A DNA stretch of 64,000 bases from Owenia fusiformis (taxonomy: Eukaryota; Annelida; Polychaeta; Sabellida; Oweniidae), in NCBI GenBank assembly GCA_903813345.2, contig CAIIXF020000001.1, positions 4,154,001 through 4,218,000 on the forward strand, in the 5' to 3' direction. Every line of letters starts with the position of its first letter. Position 1 is the first letter of the stretch. The notes beneath the pieces are model-generated. The model was not told where the DNA came from. It made no database searches and saw only the letters and a program-made list of their open reading frames with translations. This document shows, piece by piece, positions 1 to 12,200 of this stretch. A program made the translations under genes and the position numbers.

Positions 1-429
1 AGGCGCGCAGTTTGTGTTTTATTACTTCTTTCTGTCATGTTCATCTGTTTTAATACGAAATATTTTGTATTGTACGGGAAAACTGGGTTGAGATTTACCT
101 GTGGATCAAAACCCAAGTGTTTTATATTTCTGTGAAACGTGCGATATCAACTTATGTATCGGTGATCGAAAAATCGATGTCAATTTTTGGTATTAATCTG
201 CTTATATTTTTAAACCTACGTTCATCTGGACATGCATTTCGCTATCACATGGTTGAATCATATAATCGCCACCGAATGGACGTGTTGAACTATAAAACAA
301 TTCAGAATAAATGTCTTAAAATGACGTTTGAAAACACAGACTCCAACTGTTATGATGCAATGTTGATAGGCGCGCAGTTTGTCAGTCTTTCAAACTGCGT
401 GCATAGTAGGCAAGCAGTTTGGCTACCGC
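1..429. other. Left margin without a recognisable gene
   Basis: No host exon is visible. The 13-base string ggcgcgcagtttg occurs at the first bases and again near 371, with a looser relative near 412. This suggests a short repeat or an element edge beside the 3' side of the antisense LINE. Open frames here show no domain and look fortuitous. Confidence 0.4.
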
Positions 430-2061
430 ACCGTGCCAATGTTAATAGTTTTGAAGTTGATGCCTTATCATATATTGTATCACAGTAGTCGAAATGTGGT
501 AGTATAAATGAATTATATATATTCTCTAGGTATTTACTGTTTAGCATTTTAGTTAACTTTTTCAATGGTCTCATGAGAGAGATTACTCTCTCTATGAGTT
601 GGTCAACATGTGAATTAAAGTTTAGATTTTGATCAAGTACTAAGCCCAGGTGTTTGTGTTTGGTGCAACTAGGAATCACATCTCCTCCTAGTTTTAAAGG
701 GACTGGCTCTTGTAATAGTCTTCTATTTCCTGATACAAAGGTTAAGTCAGCACTTTTTTGTGCCTTAAAAGTCATCTTCCAAGTCATGGCCCAATTTGCC
801 AAAATGTCAAGATCTCTTTGAAGTGGTTGGTGAATGTTTAAAATCTGATCAAAGCTGTCATGTGCACTATAAATAGATGTATCATCAGCAAAAATAAATG
901 TTTTGGATAGGAGATCATCTGGTAAGTCATTAATGTAAATAAGAAATAGGAGGGGCCCGAGGACTGATCCTTGAGGTACACCTGCATTGATTTTATAGTT
1001 ATTTATATTGTGATCATTGTTATTATTATTGTTATTTGTTCCATTATTAAGATTTCCATAATTTTCAGAAGACCAATCAGATAAGCTGTTGTTGACTTTG
1101 GCTCGAACCCTTCTGTCTTTTAAATATGATGTCATTAGCTGTACAAAATTGAAATTACAACCATAGCCTTTAAGTTTCTGTATAAGTAATCTATGCGGGA
1201 CTAAATCAAAAGCGGCTGTTAAATCTAAAAAAGCTGAGCGGACATATTTATTATTATCTATATTTTCATGGATATTGTGAACAATGTTAATTAACTGGTT
1301 AACGGTGCTGTGCTTCGGGAGAAAACCACTCTGGAATTTGTATAAAAGGTTGTGTTGAAGCAGATGATCCAAAAGATGTTTGTGAATGATGGTTTCAAGA
1401 ACTTTCGAAAGGTTACTTAAGAGTGTTACCGGTCTATAGTTGCTGACAAGTTCCCTGTCTCCTTTTTTATAAATAGGAACAATAATACCTTCTTTCCATA
1501 TATCAGGGAAAGTGTTCTCTTCTAATATCTTATTAAATAGTTTACTGGTTGGTAAAGCAAGAGATCTGGCACATAGTTTTAACATTTTGTTATTAATTTC
1601 ATCAGGCCCTTGAGATTTAGTTGTGTCAAGGTCATGTAAAAGTTCAAAGACTTCTTCAGTCGTGGTTCTAAAATTTTGCATAGTATGTTGTGTTCTAAGT
1701 TGGAAGGGAGGAGTTTAGTCATCATTTATGTTAATTATGTTTTTTCCAACAAAGTATTTCATGAGAGCATTGGCTTTTTCATAGCTGGTACAGGCTGAAG
1801 TATTTAAAGTGGGATTTCTCAATACTGGTATTGTTGACACTTGATTTTTTCCAAGAAGTTCTTTTATCAATGACCAATAATCCACAGAATTTCTACTAAC
1901 ATATTCAATCTTATTAACTAGTTTTCTTTCATAATCAGATTTAGCTTCTTCTATTAACTGCTTTACTAATTGATTTTGTGTTTTGAACTTGTCTCTATAG
2001 AATGGGTCAAACCAAGAGTTCGAAACCACAGCAATATTTTTTATTGCTTCGTTAATTTCAG
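430..2061 (-). mobile_element. Truncated CR1/Jockey-type LINE, reverse transcriptase part
   Basis: On the minus strand one frame carries a non-LTR reverse transcriptase from about 2061 to 440, broken by a single in-frame stop near 1715. RT landmarks are visible: SNYRPVTLLSNLSKVLE, a TAAFDLVPH palm motif, GVPQGSVLGPLLFLIYINDL and the catalytic FADDTSIY. The C-terminal part ends with HFDYCDTIYDKAS and is cut off near 430. No endonuclease domain is present, so the 5' half is missing. An asparagine-rich run (positions about 1000-1050) lies just before the GVPQGS motif and is not normal for the family. The 5' end abuts the splice acceptor of the first visible exon of the mucin-like gene. The clade call (CR1/Jockey group) is by motif only. 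Confidence 0.85.
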
Positions 2062-3287
2062 TGCTGAGGACATCATGCTAGTATATAAAGGTTACCCAGC
2101 TTGGATTGGTTATGCAGCAAAGAACAGAAATAAAGTTTGGCACAGAAAACAGAATGAGAACTCTGGTCATTACTCCCTAGTGCCAGACCAGTTGAGTGCA
2201 TATAGAGTGGCAGATAAGATGCTCCAAGCTCCAGGCCATGAGATGGTTGGCTGGGCCTTCTACAGACTGGATAACTCAGATGGATTCCTCAACTCAAGAA
2301 AACAGTGCATTGACTGGTATAATGTAAGTCTGAAATATATTAATGGGTATTGCCTACAGTATATCCTATATAGACTCAATTTAAAATGGTATGAGACTAA
2401 TTTTTATATTTCTTATTGTAGAATGAGCCTGATGTCTCTAGTTGGGGTAGTTCTATAGTTGGTACATGTCCATCCTCTCTCAGTCAGGCAGAAGTTGACC
2501 TCAGATTGACTAAAGAGGTGTCCATAACTGCATCAGGAAACCAATGCTTTAAAAATACATTCCCACAGGATAATGGTAAGTTTGGCAGTAAAGAGTACAT
2601 GTGTACCTAGGAATATATTTTCTGGAATAATTTGAAAGTGTTCAGAACTTACACAGTTCCAAGGTTTCTCTTTAGACCTCCAGCCTGATATAATATGAAA
2701 CTTGGTAGAAGGAAAAAAGATTGAACAAGTTGAATATCAATGGGACTTCACATTTGTGTTGTTTATTTACAGGAGGTAAGATAAGGTGTTGCTATAGAGA
2801 TGGTGCATTGATGACAATCAATGAGACTGCTCAGATGGCAGCAGTAGATGTTTACCAAGATTCTGGATTTATGACAAGATACCCCGAGGTAAAGTTCATT
2901 TTTCAGTACGCATACGGTATAAGTATTTTATTCATTTTTTGTACTCGAGGGGAAAGTTCATGATAAAGGTAGAACCAGAGCACGAAATTTCTTTCCTTAT
3001 TCAATAAAGATACCTTTCGGATATTTTCATAATTTTTATGCCTATTTTCATGAAAAGGCCAAGTCTTAAAAAAGTCTGTGAAATAAAAAGTCTGTTCATT
3101 AGACCCTCTCAGTTAGTTATTTAAAAATGAAATGTCTGTTTGTAGAGTTTCAATCCAAACAGTGACCATGCCCTTTTAGACAAGGACCCATTCACGTGGT
3201 GTTGTATAAGAACACCCAGGTATTGCCCATACTACCTGGAGAAGCGACCCATGGCTGACAGCTCAAAGTATAATCAAGTATCTCTAG
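2062..3287 (+). other. AMOP-domain exons (four) of the mucin-like gene
   Basis: Exons 2062-2323, 2422-2575, 2773-2888 and 3146-3287. The first carries [20 protein letters not shown] and ends in RKQCIDWYN, the usual start of an AMOP domain. The next gives [15 protein letters not shown]. The third has the [12 protein letters not shown] core and the fourth ends [20 protein letters not shown]. The paired cysteines, CIDW and CC.Y, and the closing CC...C..Y spacing fit AMOP. AMOP is an extracellular adhesion-associated domain, normally following NIDO and preceding VWD, as here. The first exon begins one base after an antisense LINE, so its acceptor may be LINE-derived. Confidence 0.8.
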
Positions 3288-6200
3288 GTATAGAAACGAA
3301 GTATAGCCTATTGTGCAAGTAATTTTTACTCAAAACCACAGAACAGATTCATTTTAATGTGAGGCAAAGATTCTAAGTTTAAACTATAATTTTCTGTCAT
3401 TCTGTTTTTTCTCACAAATGTACTTAAAATAAATGTTTTTCAAGAAACTAAACTTAATTAATAATTATTATGTCATGCATTCAAAACACAGTGAAGACTG
3501 TACTTGAGCATCCCTATCAATGTGTGTTTTGAAGTCTCAAATGTATCCCTTTTACGTCTCTGCATGTTACATCTCGAACATGCTTATCCTCATTTCATTA
3601 CTCTTTCTCTAGGTCTTGCCCATGGGGATCCCCACTTCACAACTCTGGATGGTCAGTCTTATACATTCAATGATGTTGGTGAGTTCATTCTGTTGAGGTC
3701 TACCTTCCCACGTGCGATGATGATACAAGGTCGTACAAACATCACAGAGAACCTCAATGGAGGAAATGTGGCTACCAGGTTCATGTAAGAATCCATTTCT
3801 CAATATGTACACATAGACCATATAGAGACCGGCCAGATTAAAATATCAATGTGTTGTGTCATAGAATTATTACCATTGAAGTTCAAGTACATCATTATTT
3901 AGATTAAGACATTTAAATCAACAAGTTAACAAAGAAAAGAGTGGCTTGTAACCTTCATTAAAGGGACTTAAAGGGGACATACAAGTAGAGAGTAAGTTTT
4001 GAAAAATTTGTCATGTCTATTTTTCCAACAGATCTGACTTTTTCTGAATGTTAATTCTTTGATAATCTCTATATTTCATCAGACATATCAATTCTTGATT
4101 TTTAAGAAGATTACTCCCATTATCTCCTATTTAGAAATTGTTCTATTATAGGAGTATTTACACACCATGTGTAAAGAATTATTTTCTCAAATACATGTTG
4201 TAGGGATTGAATTAGAACACTGATAAAGGAAATAAACACATGCTGTAAAGGTATTTCAATATAATGTGCTCTGTACTCTGTTCTCTTGATTATATAGGAG
4301 AGTAAAACCGAGTAGTATAGAGTACAATGTACTATACATGGATTTGTGAGTATCCAAATGCTATCAATCATTTCTAATTACAGTGCCTTTGCTATACAAG
4401 TTGGTGTTAATGGGCCAAAGATCCAGGCTTACCATAGTTACAAGGCAGATGGCAAAGGTGATGACATCATTAATGTCATTGATGGTGAAGAAATACTTGC
4501 TCCAAAGACTGAACTTGAAGATGTGATGGTCATCAAAGAGAAACTTGGTGAGGAAAAAATATATATGTTCACAGCCAATCTGCAACAGTACCGTATGGTA
4601 CTGTAGACTAAAACAGTACCATAAGGTACCATGAACACTGTACAGCACCATACTCCAACTGTACCATGCAGTACCATACTCTTAATATACCGTACAGTAC
4701 CATGATTTTAGAGTGCGGATTGGGGGTGTACTGACATTATCAAGGAAACTGTGTGATTGCTAAGTATTTGTAGAGATTTGAGACAAGATTGGTACATGGT
4801 GACTTAGATTATGATTTATGAGTTTTGATTATGGGATCTCGATACCTGAAACCTTTTAGGATGCATATAATGTTGCCCGCTCCAATAGTTTGATTTTCTT
4901 TTTTAAAAGAGAGCTTCATCTTCATTCTTTGAATTGGAGATTATCCTTTGATCATTACCCATATCAGTTTTTTTTTTATTTACAGATGAGCTGAAAGTTA
5001 TGCTGAAGATTATTTTCAAGGCAGGTCTGTTTATGACAATCACATCAGACAGAGGTATGCTTGCTGCCCAAATAGGCATGGGTGCTGACCTCATGCATGG
5101 TGACTATGCTGGACTTATGGGCAACTTCAATGGAGAAAAACAGGATGACTTGGTTTCCTCTACAGGAGGTGTACTCGATCCATCCATTGATAAAGACAAA
5201 ATTCATTCATTTGGCAAATCTTGTAAGTATGCATTAATAAGATCTAGGTCTGCCATATAGGGTCTTGGAAATGGTCTCTTTAGCACACATAGGTGAGCTA
5301 TTGTAGTCACATTTCTGTCTGTCAGCTTGTCGGTCCATTGATTAGTTAGTCAATCGGTTTGTCCATCAATATCACCTTAAAGTTTTCAGGGATAACTCAG
5401 TTTATCCTACACTTAATGCGCTAAATGTATAATAACATTAAAAAATAAATTTGATATTTATTGGCAAAATGAATATCCAGAGGATATCGTAACGATATAC
5501 TCCGGGCGGAGGATATTGTGACGATATACTCCGGAAAACCCAAAATGCGGAGGATATTGTGACGATAAACTCCGCTTGTTGATTTCCCGCCAAATTGACT
5601 CTATTTGGCATGGAATTCATTTTGCAATGATATTATACATTTAGTACACTCCTTGTTAGTGTAGGATAATAAGAACATCCTATGATTTTTTTCAGAATAT
5701 CATTTTAATCTACTCTGTGATATTGATATATGCACTCGTTCGCTTCGCTCTCTCGTGCAGATATCAATATCACCTCGTAGATAAAAATGATATTCCTCAA
5801 AATCATAGGATATCCTATAAATCTACGGATGCTGTGGAGAACATTTTTAATAATACCTACATGCTAAGATAGTCCTTGTCTGCAAACTCCAGATTTGATA
5901 AAATTGTGTTTTATTTCTGAAAATTCTATAATCTTTAGTGATTGAAGTGCTGGTCACTGAGTTCATTCTGCAGAGATAAATATCCAACATGTATATTTTC
6001 AGGGAGTTTAAGAGAAGTGTATGGGCAAGCTACCACTGGCACAAGTGTTCTAGACAAGACACTGTTCAGCCGATATCCAGATGATATGCCAACAGCGGCT
6101 AAATATACCCTTGATGGTTTCTACCCTAACTTCTACACTATGGACGACTATGAAGAGGAGCTGTATGATAACTGTGAGTTCCCCGCCGACTTCCCAATCT

Positions 6201-9200
6201 CCTCCATGCAGAAGCAGCTCTCTGAGGAATGTCTCTTTGACTATAAGAGCTCTGCGGATCCATATCTGGCTGTGATAACCAGGAAGAACAGGGAAAAATA
6301 TGAAATTGTCAAGAGGAAACTCGGTAAGATTTCTAATCTCATAGTAGCCTCTTATTAGTGGACCCGAAACATCTGGTTGCAATAAATCAATACACTGAGT
6401 ACAAACCTGGTAGGTTTAGCACCCATGTTTTTTAACTTTCAAACCCCAAAAGCTGAACTTAACAAACTAAACATATAATTGGGCTCTCCGATCTAATGTA
6501 CATACCTTTGATATGTCTTATTACCTGATTACTAGACTAAGGTTTAATAGACTGGATTATATGACTCATCTTCCATTTGCAATTGTATTGTCTTGCTATA
6601 GGTAATAGAGCCCCCGTGTTTATTGAGGCAAATGAGATGGTTAAAACAGAAGTTGGCCAGCTGACAAATGTTAAGTTCACCTACATGGATCTTGATGGAG
6701 ATCCTGTAACAGTACAGGTGAAGATGAAGGATGCTGATGGTGTTTTGCAGGTACAACACAGTCTTGTATCTACTGTAGTTTATTCAATGGATTTATATTG
6801 ATATAGCTATTACTTGCTTTGTAAAACCTGGACTACAAAGACTTAAATTTTACTTTTAGTAATCACAATGAAATGCCTAAAACTATAATTACATGCTTAT
6901 TCAGCAATTTTTGGGGTGGCCCAAAACATGTACCCTCTCTGTAGGGAACAGGAGTTAGGGAACACCTTTTATGTCAACAAGAAACATTATTTTGTCAATC
7001 CGGAGAGCATTCTATGTCCACAGATTTTACAGTACTGTCTGTCTATATGTAGGTACTGCAGGCCCCATTGACAACCACATCAAGTCTAACAGACTCAGGG
7101 GAGACTGTGTACACTTCACAGTTTGCCTTTGCCCCAACCAAGAGGTATATCACCCTTGAATATGTATTGGAGGATGACATCAACCAAGTGAAGACTGTAT
7201 ATAGGCCTCAGGTGGTCCTATGTGCATGTGACAATGATGGAAAATGTAATTACACTGTAACACAGGTAATACAATGATTATCTTATTGGTGTCATACTTT
7301 ACTATACATATTGATTGTCCTGTCATCATTTTGGCCACTTCTCATTAGTATGCTCCCAAAACCTAATGGGTAAAACAAAAGTTGTGAAGTTAGGTAGTAC
7401 TCTATTTATGATGCATGAAAATTAAAAAATTGATTATAAATTACAAAATTGTTACCATGACCACATGTTGAGCTGAAACATTTTTAGATTCTTTTTAAAA
7501 ATTGTATGCACCTATTGTTATTTTAACCCTTGATGTTTGATTAACATACAACTAGGAGGACAGTGGTCTGTTTGCCTATGCATCATGCATGTGTGACCCT
7601 GGTCAAGGAGGTCCCTTCTGTACAGATGACATAAATGGGTGCATGAACTCTCCCTGCTACAATGGCCAATGTTCTGACAGATCCCCTGAAGAGGTGACTG
7701 CTAGTGGTGACTTGAAGGAATACAAGTGCCAAGAGTGTCCTGCAGGATATGAAGGCACTGGGGAGTCATGTACAGGTATATACTACTACTCATATACAGT
7801 AAAACTTCTATATGCAAACACCTCTCTAATACGAACACCTGTTAATGTGAACACTTTTTCTGTCCAATTTTTATGTCACCACTAGAAGTGATGAGATCTT
7901 GTTATTGTCTAGATTCCAATTTTTTGTGGATGGCATTTGGTGGTTGGCATCTATAACAAATGGCGTTCTTAATGCCTTGTTTAATATGCCATAGATTACC
8001 AGATTGAAAGAGCTAGAGATGTGAACACTTGCTTTATTGAACACTTTTGGTTGGTCCCTTGAATGGTGGATTAGTAGGGAATTAAGATGAGAATCTAAGA
8101 TATAATGTAATGTAACATAATGGCAAACAGCATGATGCAAATGTGTCATTTACCATCTCAAGTATACATTGTAGTTTCTAAAAAGATTGATATATTTTGC
8201 ATCAATGGTTCTCAATATAAGTTTGGCCAAAATACATAAGTACTAGTAGACTAATTGTTAGAGAAAAAATCTCAAGATCTCTAGTTCTGTTTCTTATGTA
8301 TATATGCTATTAATTATTATGATATTAGAAAGGTACTGAATAAGATCAGTTTTTGGAAAAGAGTTATTCCTCTGTATCAGATTCTACCATTCATATGGAC
8401 TTGTATATTAAAGTTATTATTTGACAGTGTTAAAAAACAGAAGGTACACACTGTATTTGTAATGTTCATACTGTATTTGTACATGTGTATAACAGACAAC
8501 AGAGTAACTACAAGGGGTTGTAAAATAATTGACTATTCATTTACAGATATTGATGAGTGCAAGGTCGATGAGGATAACATAAATAGGCATAAGTGTAGCC
8601 AGGTGTGTGTTAATCTCATTGGAGGATATATGTGTCAATGTAGAGAGGGTTGGCAGTTGGACCTTGATGGCCGCACTTGTATAGGTATCTAGAGCATTCT
8701 TACTATCATAGTCTTGAGCATTTCTTTGTAGTTGTTCACACCAGAAGTTTGCATGACAAAATATTTGGAATCCATATTTAATTTGTTCATCATTTTACTA
8801 ACTCCAGAGATCATTGTTACAGTTGAAGGTTATATCATGAGGCTAATCACTTTTATGCTAAAGTATATAGAAATTCATATCACTTTTAATGCACTATATC
8901 AGCTTCTATGGTGCTTAATTCTTGGCACCAGGAATTTCAGGGTTTGAGAAACTATTGATGCAAACAGTGCTTAAAACTGCATACTTATATTACAGATCAT
9001 CCTGAGTACGAGTGCATATACCTATTGGCTCTTCAGAACATGGACCAACCAACCCAACCCTAAAACTAATTTTTGGATATATATTTCAGATCATCCTGAG
9101 TGCTCCACAGCTGCCTTGAATGACTGTGATTTGCTCCATGGAAAGTGTATAAATGACCATGATGGTGGCTATACCTGCCAATGTGACCAGGGATACAAGA

Positions 9201-12200
9201 AGGCCAAAGATAGCAACATATGTGTGGGTGAGTAAACATCTCATATGTCAATTCTGCTGAGGTACAATGGTACATGTCCCAAAATAATGGAACATTTTCA
9301 ATGATAGAACTACAAAATCAATGGTTTTTACAGAGAAAATCATTTGCAAGTTTGTATCTGAATTAATGTCAATTACTTGCAAAATTTAGATTTTCCACCC
9401 CCCCCCCCACGTACAACTATGACTCTTCTCACATCAAGCCATACAATCTGGGATTTTGTTAAAAGTATCACTTTAAAATTGAAGTCAAATCCTAAAACAC
9501 TAATGCCTTGTCATTGTGGGGGAAAATTAAGTGATTGGGGACAAGAAACATGATACAAGAAGGACATTGTATCATAACCATGGATTTTTTAATGCAGATA
9601 TCGATGAGTGTTTGGTTGATAATGGAGGTTGTGCTAGGTTCTGCGTGAACACACTTGGAGGCCATTACTGTGACTGTGGCCCTGGATATAAGCTTGACAG
9701 GCAAGACATGCACACATGCCTACAGGTTAATGAGTGTGAATTGCCATATGAAAACAGGTGTGCGCAGGTGTGCAATGACAGGTGAGACTTCTACCTTTTT
9801 GTAAATATGAAGACATTTGATGTGGAACTGTTTTGATCTAGAAATTCTTATCTGAAATTCCAACTTTTCGGGTTTACCCCTTGATAAATGCTAATTTTCT
9901 GTTTCTTTTTCTCTCCTGTGAAAAATGCTATTGACGAAGGGATTGTAGTTATTTCCCTAGTGAATACTTTATATTCAGTTAAATTTTTATGATAAATTCG
10001 TTTTTGTGATTCAGAAATACATGCACTACATATATGGTAGAATAAATATACATGTATATTATTTGATTGTTAATTGCATATTTATTTCCATCAACTAGAG
10101 ATGGCTACTATGAGTGTGCATGTGAAAGTGGTTTTCGACTGGCAGATGACGGGACAAGTTGTGAAGCACTCACCACATGTGCTCAGCTACTCACTTGTAC
10201 AGATGGTTATTGCGGGGTTGTGGCGGGAAAGGAGAAATGCTTCTGTCCAGCTGGTTATGTCCTCAGTCTGGAAGACCCAACTCTATGTCTGGGTGAGTGT
10301 TGATATGGGGAGATCTTATATGAAGTTTGGGATACCTGGAGTAACCAAATGCCAATATTATATACCTGCCTCCCCACTCAACAAATATATACGAAAGCTA
10401 TAAATCTGCCCACTCAAAATACAACATTTGATATATATAAACATAGTATGAATTACCCAGTTGGAGTTACATTCCCGGGGACAGATAACTGTTCCCTCTA
10501 TTGACTAAACTAGGTAATATACTTCACTCCACTTTTTGTAAATTAGCAACTCATATATATATCCCAAACACATCATCAAATGGGGAAAATTACTATTAGT
10601 AATGTGTTTGGAGATTCTGCTGAATTTTTTTGATAATATCAGAATGTTAGATTTACTTTTACATTCATGAGTGCAGCAATGATTAGATGTTTCAAGCACA
10701 ATCCAGCACAAATAGATATGATTCAACATATTCATGGAGCACTGCATTTGAATGTTTTCATTATATCTTGAGCACCAAATAGCATGATACAGAAAGGTTC
10801 ACTAGCAGCTTTTTAGACATGAACATACAACTCTCCATACAATGATGCACATTGCGAGAAAACTCAGTCCTGGAACAAACTGATGAATTCAACTCCGAAT
10901 GGTTGTTCAATTGGACAATCAATCAGGTGATGTTTTTCTCAACACAAGATGGCACGACACGCACATACCCAACAACGGCTAGTCTTAACTTGGTGAGATG
11001 TTTTTCAGATACCATATCTGAGTTCAGAATTTTATGCCAAAAAGCTGATAATTATGGTTTTAGATCAAATTAGAATGGCCTTCATAGTATTATAAATATG
11101 AATATTGTTTTCTTATAGAACATAGTTCAACTTGTTTTTATCAAATTTTCTAAAGAGCACCCTTTTCTCAGTTCATGCACTGCTTTATTCATTTTTGACA
11201 TGCTATTTATTTTTGAACATATGTAACTGTACACCTATTTAGTAAATAAACATAGAGCTGTGTTTACTGTTCAAATGTTTGCTGATGTGTTTTAAATTAA
11301 TTGAAATAAATAATTCAAATTAATTCTTTTGTTTGTTAATGTTTAGATATCAATGAATGTAACCAGAATGTTCATCAGTGTGGGCCTAACACAGAATGCA
11401 TCAACACAGAGGGAAACTATATCTGTAAGTGCTTAGCAGGTTACCTGCCAAACACATGGAACCCTCGTGAATGTGTAAACATTGATGAACAAGTCTACCC
11501 AGAGAGAGGCACCTGTGGTTGCGAACAGGGATGCATTGATACCCCAGGCTCGTATAAATGTACATGTAAACCTGGTTATATCCTAATGGCAGATGGCAAG
11601 GGATGTTTAGGTAAGTTTCATGATTTGGCACCTAATGTACAGTTTGTATGAATGTCTGCTAGTTAGGTGGTTGAAGAGAGAAATTAAAAAATTTTGGCAA
11701 TGTGGTATTATATAATTTATATAGTATCATAATACACCTGGACGTGGAAATAGAGGGGAAATATTAAATATTTGGACATTGCAATAGTTAGAGAGATTTC
11801 ACTTTAAAGTATAACTTCATGTCAAGTATTATTATGATTCCTACCAATAGCTAGGTCTAAACGAGATAAGGATTTTTCCACTTATAAACAACATTTTATA
11901 GGCGATGGCTTCTTATGAACTGATATAGCTGTGCAACAAATGATGATGTTGTACACAAACTTTATGCCAAGTTATATACATAAGGGATTTATTAACATGC
12001 TATAAATGTGTTTTGGAATCTCTCTATTATATTTATAACAAACTATACTACATGTATTTTATTTTATATTGCATTCTGTAGGGCAAAAGGGTGTCATTAA
12101 CAAGTAGTATTGGATTTACCATTATCATTTGAATAAAATAAATATCTTAAGAAAATGTTTTGTTATGTTGCAGATGTGAACGAGTGTAGGGCAGGGGTAG

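Larger units (their letters stand above)
3613..7265 (+). other. VWD domain and following spacer exons (six)
   Basis: Exons 3613-3784, 4384-4547, 4986-5222, 6003-6323, 6602-6750 and 7053-7265. The VWD signature is clear: [20 protein letters not shown] at the start, GEFILL, later [14 protein letters not shown] and FGKSW. The next exon is acidic and tyrosine-rich, without a domain I can name. The two after it, starting [13 protein letters not shown] and reaching CACDNDGKC, look like a beta-rich Ig/cadherin-like spacer before the EGF block. The introns hold a GTACCAT cluster (about 4590-4705) and two palindromic elements (5403-5811); otherwise nothing recognisable. Confidence 0.85.

Noticed and set aside
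117-488. Open frame of 123 codons on the plus strand
   Set aside because: No domain or signal; starts at GTG and overlaps the 3' edge of the antisense LINE. Judged fortuitous.
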